Below, piece after piece: positions 8,500-13,640 of a stretch of DNA of 18,756 nt. The notes beneath the pieces are model-generated. The model worked only from the letters and a program-made list of their open reading frames with translations, was not told the DNA's origin and ran no database searches. Source of the DNA: Acidocella sp. (GTDB lineage: Bacteria; Pseudomonadota; Alphaproteobacteria; Acetobacterales; Acetobacteraceae); contig JAQNCU010000011.1 in assembly GCA_029077775.1 (NCBI GenBank), forward strand, positions 1-18,756. Direction: 5' to 3'. The position numbers and the translations under genes are program-made. Within the stretch, counting starts at the first letter, position 1, and each line of letters opens with the position of its first letter.

Positions 8500-9510
8500 A
8501 TGGAAACTCTGAACACGGATATCGCGATCATCGGCGCCGGACCTGCCGGCATGTTCGCCGTGTTTCAATGCGGGATGCTGAAAATGTCCTGCGTGTTGAT
8601 CGACGCGCTGGATGAGACCGGCGGGCAATGCGCGGCTCTGTACCCGGAAAAGCCGATTTACGACATCCCCGCCCATCCGGGGATCGAGGCGGCGGCGTTG
8701 ATCAGCCAGTTGGAGGCGCAGATCGCGCCGTTTGCCACCCCCCGGCTGCTCGGGCGGCGGGTGGAGGGGCTGGCCGGCGCGCCGGGCGCTTTCACGCTGA
8801 CGACCAGCCTGGGCGATGTGATCCACGCCAAGGCCGTGATCGTGGCGGCTGGGGCGGGCGCGTTTGGGCCGAACAGGCCGCCACTGGCCGGGCTGGCCGC
8901 GTATGAGACGAGCGGGGCGGTACAATATTACGTGAAAAAGCGTGAGGCGCTGCGGGGCAAGCATGTGGTCATCGCGGGCGGCGGGGATTCAGCGGTGGAT
9001 TGGGCGCTGGCGCTGAAAGATGTCGCGGCCAGCTTGCATGTGGTGCACAGGCGCGCGAAATTCCGCGCCGCGCCGCAAAGTGCCGCCGATTTGGACGCGG
9101 CGGCGGCGCGCGGCGAGATCGATATGGTGATCCCGTACCAACTGCACGCGCTGCACGGCACGGCAGGGGTGCTGGAGGTGGTTGAGGTGGCGGATTTAGA
9201 CGGCGCGACGCGGCGTATCAAGGCCGATGTGCTGCTGCCGTTTTTCGGCCTGGCGATGGAGCTGGGGCCGATCGCGCAATGGGGGTTCGGGCTGGATCAC
9301 GGGCATATTACAGTCTCGCCGGCGACCATGCAAAGCACCGTGCCAGGGGTGTTTGGCATTGGTGATATCGTCACCTATCCGGGCAAGCTGAAGCTGATCC
9401 TGCAGGGCTTCGCCGAGGCGGCGGTGGCGGCGCATGCGATCCACCCCATCGTGCACCCTGGCCAGGCGCTGCATTTTGAGTATTCCACCAGCAAGGGCGT
9501 GCCAGCCTGA
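8500..9510 (+). CDS. Ferredoxin--NADP reductase, thioredoxin-reductase-like (FNR type 2)
   Basis: FAD- and NADPH-binding flavoprotein predicted to pass electrons between NADPH and ferredoxin or flavodoxin in the cytoplasm. The 336 residues contain the FAD fold IIGAGPAG (10-17), then ETGGQCAALYPEKPIYDIP (39-57), typical of this reductase family. The NADPH fold is IAGGGDSAVDWAL (158-170) with VVHRRAKFRA (181-190), and the second FAD motif is GVFGIGDI (283-290). There is no CxxC after the NADPH domain, which excludes thioredoxin reductase. The open frame runs further upstream, but ATG 8500 places the FAD motif at the expected distance from the N-terminus. ATG 8440 would add 20 unrelated residues and share a CATG with the tsaE start. 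The ribosome site (GAGG, 2 nt before ATG) is weak. Confidence 0.9.
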   Translation: METLNTDIAIIGAGPAGMFAVFQCGMLKMSCVLIDALDETGGQCAALYPEKPIYDIPAHPGIEAAALISQLEAQIAPFATPRLLGRRVEGLAGAPGAFTLTTSLGDVIHAKAVIVAAGAGAFGPNRPPLAGLAAYETSGAVQYYVKKREALRGKHVVIAGGGDSAVDWALALKDVAASLHVVHRRAKFRAAPQSAADLDAAAARGEIDMVIPYQLHALHGTAGVLEVVEVADLDGATRRIKADVLLPFFGLAMELGPIAQWGFGLDHGHITVSPATMQSTVPGVFGIGDIVTYPGKLKLILQGFAEAAVAAHAIHPIVHPGQALHFEYSTSKGVPA

Positions 9511-9552
9511 TCGGGCCGCGCCGATGACATAACCATAAAGGGGAGAGATGAT

Positions 9553-10674
9553 ATGAGCACCACCAACCAACCCGCGCGGGCGGACCATGTCGGCTCGCTG
9601 TTGCGCCCGGATGCGGTGAAGCAGGCACGGCGGAAATTTTATGACGAGCACAGCATTTCAGCCGATGAATTGCGCGCCGTGGAGGATGACGCGATCCGCG
9701 ATGTGGTGGCGATGCAAGAGCGTATCGGGCTGAAAGTGGTGACCGATGGCGAGATCCGCCGGTCTTTCTGGCATTATGATTTCATGGGCGGGCTGACGGG
9801 GCTCGACCTCGTGCAGCGCGAGCCCGCCGCGGGCGTGCAGTTCCACGGCGTGACCCTGCGCCCGGTATTCCCGACCATTACGGGCACGCTCGATTTCCCC
9901 GATGACCACCCGATGCTGGCGCATTTCAAATTCCTTGCCAGTATCACAAAGGTGAGCCCGAAAATTTCCATCCCCGGGCCGAGCTGCTGCCATTTCCGCA
10001 CCGCCGCCGCCGATATAGCACCACCCCAATACCGCGATCTCGAAATTTTATTCGCCGATCTCGCCGCCACCTATGCCAAGGCGGTGGCGAAATTCTATGA
10101 GGCCGGGTGCCGGTATTTGCAGATGGATGATATTTTTTTCGCGTATCTGTGCGACCCCAAGCAGCGCGCGCAAAAACAGGCGGAAGGGATCGACCCGGAT
10201 TGGCTGATCGGCAAATACGCCGAGATGATGCACGAGGCGATCGCCCACCGCCCCGCCGATATGCTGATCGGGATGCATATGTGCCGGGGCAATTTCCAAT
10301 CCACCTGGGTGGCCGAGGGACCGTATGATTTCGTCGCCGACACCGTGTTCAACAAAACCGGGGTCGATTTATTCTTTATGGAATATGATACCGACCGCGC
10401 GGGCGATCTCTCGCCGCTGAAATACCTGGCACCCGGCCACCAGCGCGTCTACCCCGGGTTCATCACCACCAAAACCGCCGCACTCGAAGGCGTGGACGCG
10501 CTGAAACGCAAATTCGACGAGGCCGCCAAATACACCGATATCGCCCAGTTAGGCATCGCGCCGCAATGCGGGTTCGCCAGCACCGAGGAGGGCAACGTGA
10601 TCACCCCGGCAGACCAGGCCGCCAAGCTGGCCCTGGTGGTGCGGACCGCCGAGGCGATCTGGGGCACGGCTTAA
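9553..10674 (+). CDS. Cobalamin-independent methionine synthase (MetE C-terminal domain) family protein
   Basis: 373-residue single-domain zinc methyltransferase related to the catalytic half of MetE and to Bacillus YxjG/YxjH. Zinc ligands are visible as His242 and Cys244 (GMHMC), Glu277 (FFMEYD) and Cys339 (APQCGFAS). The N-terminus RADHVGSLLRP (9-19) and VVTDGEIRR (62-70) are typical of this stand-alone subfamily. The natural methyl donor and acceptor are not settled; methylation of homocysteine is plausible but not shown. A strong ribosome site (GGGGAGA, 9541-9547) precedes the ATG by 5 nt. It lies 42 nt after the reductase gene, so the two may be cotranscribed, although nothing in the sequence links their reactions. 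Confidence 0.88.
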   Translation: MSTTNQPARADHVGSLLRPDAVKQARRKFYDEHSISADELRAVEDDAIRDVVAMQERIGLKVVTDGEIRRSFWHYDFMGGLTGLDLVQREPAAGVQFHGVTLRPVFPTITGTLDFPDDHPMLAHFKFLASITKVSPKISIPGPSCCHFRTAAADIAPPQYRDLEILFADLAATYAKAVAKFYEAGCRYLQMDDIFFAYLCDPKQRAQKQAEGIDPDWLIGKYAEMMHEAIAHRPADMLIGMHMCRGNFQSTWVAEGPYDFVADTVFNKTGVDLFFMEYDTDRAGDLSPLKYLAPGHQRVYPGFITTKTAALEGVDALKRKFDEAAKYTDIAQLGIAPQCGFASTEEGNVITPADQAAKLALVVRTAEAIWGTA

Positions 10675-10702
10675 AAGTCTCTGCCGCGCGCCAAAATAAA
10701 CA

Positions 10703-10736
10703 GCCGCTTTTTATAAAAAGCGGCGCAAAAATTTTT
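10703..10736 (+). terminator. Probable terminator of the methyltransferase gene
   Basis: Perfect GCCGC...GCGGC palindrome (10703-10724) followed by GC, five A and five T (10732-10736), starting 28 nt after the plus-strand stop codon. A GC-clamped stem with a nearby T-run fits an intrinsic terminator. It is also block A of the composite repeat. Confidence 0.6.
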
Positions 10737-10794
10737 ATGACTCTGGGGCATGGGCTTTGACATTGGCCACGCCCACGACCCAGAGTTACAAAAG

Positions 10795-10826
10795 CTTTTT
10801 TGTCTCTTTTTCTTCGACAAAAGAAG
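10795..10826 (-). terminator. Probable terminator of the isocitrate dehydrogenase gene
   Basis: Imperfect stem CTTTTTTGTC / GACAAAAGAAG with one bulged A and an 11-nt loop. On the minus-strand transcript it begins 18 nt after the stop codon and is followed by CUUUU. It is block C of the composite repeat. Confidence 0.5.
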
Positions 10827-10844
10827 GGCTTACCCCTATCCCCC

Positions 10845-12323
10845 TCAACCTTCCCCTTGCGGCCGCTCGAACGCATCGCGGCCATCGAAGCTCTGCAGTT
10901 TTTCGATATGCATCCAGGCGAATTTCGCGCCGATCCGCTGCACCAGATAGCTGATCTCCGCCTGCCCGTTGGCGCCCGAGGCATCGAGCGTGATCGGCGT
11001 TTTGAACATGAATCGGCAGGCGAAATGGTCCACCAGAAAGGTCTGCCCGCCGGTGGCGGGGAAAACCTGCACCCCCCGGTTTGAGATGCCGTTCAACCGG
11101 AACGGCGTGTCCTGCGCCACCATCTCCAGCGCCCGGCCAAGCTCGTCGGCGCCCAAATCGCTCTCCAGGAACACATCGATCCCGACAAGCTGGCGGGTAT
11201 CGGGGTCGGTATGCGCGGTCAGTTCTGGCCAGGCTTTCAGCACCAGCGGGCTATAGGCACGCGATGGCAGATTCGATGAGCGGCCCAGATTCTCGATGAT
11301 CTGCCCGGTAAACAAATCCGTCCCCACCCCATGGCCGCGCGGCGAGAGATCGCCGGTCAGGTTCTTGCCCTCGGCCAGCGTGATGAACAAGGCCTGCTCG
11401 ATCTCCTCAGCCACGGTGAACGCGCCGATATGGCGCAGCATCATAATCGCGGCGGTCAGCAGGGCCGTCGGGTTGGCCAGCCCCTTGCCGGCAATATCCG
11501 GGGCCGAGCCATGCACCGCCTAGAACATCGCGGCATGGTCGCCAAGGTTCGATGACGGCGCAATGCCAAGCCCGCCCACCAGCCCGGCGGCGAGGTCTGA
11601 TATAATATCCCCGTTCATGTTCGAGGTCACGATCACATCGAACGCCTCGGGCTTGATCACCAGCTGGTGCGCGCAATTATCGATGATGATGTGGTCCTGC
11701 TTCATCTCCGGGTATTCCGGGCTCACCTTCTCAAACATGCGTTTCATCATGCCCTCGGTCAGCTTCATGATGTTCGCCTTGGTGGCACAGGTCACGTGCT
11801 GGCGGGCCTCGGCGCGGGCCAGCCCAAAGGCCGCCCGGATGATCCGCTCGCAGCCCGGTGCGGTCATCAGTTTCAGGCACTGCGCCACCGTGGTGGTCTG
11901 CATATGCTCGATCCCGGCATAAACATCCTCCACATTCTCACGCACGATCACCATGTCGATGCCGCGCCCGGTGAACGGCGTGTTAATCCCCGGGAGTTCG
12001 CGCACCGGGCGGATATTGGCGTAAAGCTCGAAATATTTCCGCAACGTCACATTGGCTGATTTGCCGCCGAACCCTACGGGCGTCTCCAGCGGGCTTTTCA
12101 GCGCCAGCCCGTTACGGGCGATGCTGTCCAGCGTCTCGCGCGGCACGCCGGTGATCAGCCCTTTTTTGAACACCTCAGCCCCGGCCTCGGCCATCTCCCA
12201 TTCCACCGGCGCGCCCGCCGCCGCCAGAATTTTGATGGTCGCGGCCATCACCTCCGGCCCGATGCCATCGCCCGGCAGCGCCGTTACCTTGGTCTTCGTC
12301 ACGGTCTCGACGCTCGCATCCAT
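10845..12323 (-). pseudogene. icd: Isocitrate dehydrogenase (NAD-type), interrupted by one in-frame TAG
   Basis: TCA-cycle enzyme converting isocitrate to 2-oxoglutarate, of the alphaproteobacterial/Thermus-like long type with an extra C-terminal domain. An AGGAG site 7 nt upstream supports ATG 12323. Codons 1-267 contain the isocitrate site SANVTLRK (89-96), NIRP, VREN, Tyr135, Lys182 (ATKANIMK), DNCAHQ (Asp215) and NMNGDIISD (Asp239, Asp243). Codon 268 is TAG (11522-11520), exactly where the family has Glu in F-E-A-V-H-G-S-A-P. The same frame then continues to a normal C-terminus ending in TGA at 10845. HGSAPDIAG carries Asp276-Ile277, the NAD-type residues at the coenzyme determinants. There is no frameshift and the rest looks well conserved, so this is a single nonsense change, a sequence error, or readthrough. 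The C-terminal piece has an in-frame GTG at 11516 but no visible ribosome site. Confidence 0.9.
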
Positions 12324-12415
12324 CACATCGCTCCTGAAATCTCGATCCGGAATTGCTATAACGTGCCCGCGCCGGATGATCCATCATGGAATCGCACCGG
12401 AAGGTTATCCCTTGC

Positions 12416-13537
12416 TTAACAGGCCTTTGCGTACACCGCCGTCTCGAACCCGCAGAGGGTTTTCACCGCCCCCATATCGCCCGAGGGCAATATCTGCATC
12501 ATGATCACCGCCGCATGGCCCGCCGCCGGGTCTATCCAGAAATACGTATTGGCCAGCCCCGCCCAGCCCAGGCTCCCGGCATTGCGGCCAAAGGGCCCGC
12601 GCTCAGGATAGATCAAAAACCCCAGCCCCCATTTGCTCTCCTGCCCGGGGTTCATATCCGCCCCGGTGATCAATTCGGGGTTGGCAGACGGGATATACCC
12701 GGCCCGCAACGCGCCGATCTGGTTGCGGGTCATCTCCGCCAGGCTCGCCGGGCTGATGATCCCGCCGCCACCATGCAAAAAAATCGCCAGGAATTTCTGA
12801 TAATCCGCGACCGTGGAATATAAGCCGCCGCCGCCTGAGCAAAACGCGCCGGGGTTCACCGGCATAATCGGCGCTGCCGCCAGCGTGCCATCGGCCTGCC
12901 GCTGGTGGATCGCGGCACGCCGCTCATCCTGCGCGGGGCTTGGCACAAATTGGGTGTCCGCCATCCCCAACGGGTCCAGAATATGCGCCCGGAAATATGC
13001 ATCCAGGGTCATGCCAGACGCCGCCTCAACCGCGCGGCCCACCCAATCGGTGTTGATGCCATACGCCCATTCGGTGCCTGGCTCGAATAATAACGGCATC
13101 TCCAGCCAGCCCAGCCGCCCACGCTTCGCCGTCTCGGGGTGTGCCTGCATATAGGCGACATATTCCGTACTCGCGAAATCATAGGAAAACCCGGCGGTGT
13201 GGGTCAATAAATGCCGCAGCGTTATAGGCGTCTTCGCGGGGCGCAATCGTCCCTCTTCTAATATCTGCGGCCGCGCCAAAAACGGCAGCACATCCCCGAT
13301 CGGCGCATCGAGCGCCAGCAACCCGCGCTCGACCAATTGCATCGCGGCGATCGAGGTCACAGGCTTGGTCATCGAGGCGATCCAGAAAATCGTATCCTCA
13401 TCCACAAGCCTGTCGCCGCCCGCCACGGCCACACCCGCCTTGGCCAGCATCTTTGTGCCGTCCGCCCTGGTCACCGCCGCCACCACCCCGGCGACATCGC
13501 CGCTCATCACCGCGGCCTCAAGAATTTTCTGGATCAT
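12416..13537 (-). CDS. Serine hydrolase, class C beta-lactamase / esterase family
   Basis: 373-residue protein with the penicillin-binding-like fold. The nucleophile motif is SMTK (Ser55, Lys58), the Tyr base lies in EWAYGIN (Tyr159), and the third motif is GSLGWAG (321-327), as in EstB-type esterases rather than true AmpC KTG. LRHLLTHTAGFSY (108-119) is characteristic. No signal peptide is seen, so it is probably a cytoplasmic esterase or amidase of unknown substrate and unlikely to give beta-lactam resistance. The start is set by AGGAG at 13543-13547; an ATG six codons upstream would place that site inside the gene. It lies downstream of polA and 92 nt upstream of the isocitrate dehydrogenase gene on the same strand. 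Confidence 0.88.
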   Translation of the reverse strand: MIQKILEAAVMSGDVAGVVAAVTRADGTKMLAKAGVAVAGGDRLVDEDTIFWIASMTKPVTSIAAMQLVERGLLALDAPIGDVLPFLARPQILEEGRLRPAKTPITLRHLLTHTAGFSYDFASTEYVAYMQAHPETAKRGRLGWLEMPLLFEPGTEWAYGINTDWVGRAVEAASGMTLDAYFRAHILDPLGMADTQFVPSPAQDERRAAIHQRQADGTLAAAPIMPVNPGAFCSGGGGLYSTVADYQKFLAIFLHGGGGIISPASLAEMTRNQIGALRAGYIPSANPELITGADMNPGQESKWGLGFLIYPERGPFGRNAGSLGWAGLANTYFWIDPAAGHAAVIMMQILPSGDMGAVKTLCGFETAVYAKAC

Positions 13538-13542
13538 ATAAT

Positions 13543-13547
13543 CTCCT
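13543..13547 (-). promoter_or_regulatory. Ribosome binding site deciding the serine hydrolase start
   Basis: AGGAG on the minus strand, 5 nt before ATG 13537. It lies downstream of the longer alternative ATG at 13555, which therefore is unlikely to be used. Confidence 0.75.
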
Positions 13548-13600
13548 GCAATCATTTTTGTTTTTTAGGCCAGGACAGTTCGTAACGACATCATAATAAA

Positions 13601-13613
13601 TAACATTATGTTA
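13601..13613. other. 13-bp palindrome between polA and the serine hydrolase gene
   Basis: TAACAT-T-ATGTTA is a perfect inverted repeat in an unusually AT-rich stretch (about 13575-13615). It is centred about 70 nt upstream of the serine hydrolase start. It could be an operator or promoter element for that gene, or part of the polA 3' end; no clear -35/-10 pair is visible. Confidence 0.4.
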
Positions 13614-13615
13614 GA

Positions 13616-13633
13616 ATGCTCCACGTGGAGCAT
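13616..13633 (-). terminator. 18-bp perfect palindrome just after polA
   Basis: ATGCTCCACGTGGAGCAT is its own reverse complement and begins 8 nt beyond the polA stop codon. On the transcript it can fold as a 7-bp stem with an ACGU tetraloop, followed by an AU-rich stretch. Probable polA terminator, although a strong U-run is lacking; a protein-binding palindrome is the alternative. Confidence 0.5.
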
Positions 13634-13640
13634 CGTCCCC

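Larger units (their letters stand above)
10703..10830 (+). repeat. Composite intergenic hairpin repeat, copy 2 (complete)
   Basis: Three structural blocks in order. Block A is a perfect 22-bp palindrome at 10703-10724 (arms GCCGCTTTTTA / TAAAAAGCGGC), followed by GCA and AAAAATTTTTATG. Block B is an 8-bp inverted repeat ACTCTGGG (10740-10747) / CCCAGAGT (10779-10786) around a 31-nt loop. Block C is an imperfect hairpin CTTTTTTGTC (10795-10804) / GACAAAAGAAG (10816-10826). The same blocks, reversed, fill 17716-17845, and block C also resembles 44-89. Here the element fills the gap between two convergent genes. Confidence 0.8.

Noticed and set aside
10845..11516. Independent gene for the C-terminal half of isocitrate dehydrogenase starting at GTG 11516
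   Set aside because: No ribosome site precedes it and the reading frame is continuous with the upstream part; a single nonsense codon is simpler.
12380..12390. TCCATCATGGA palindrome upstream of the isocitrate dehydrogenase gene as an operator
   Set aside because: It is short, a single copy in this window, and no promoter elements can be placed around it with confidence.
12416..13537. Serine hydrolase as an antibiotic-resistance beta-lactamase
   Set aside because: There is no export signal, and the third motif is GWAG rather than KTG, matching esterase-type members.
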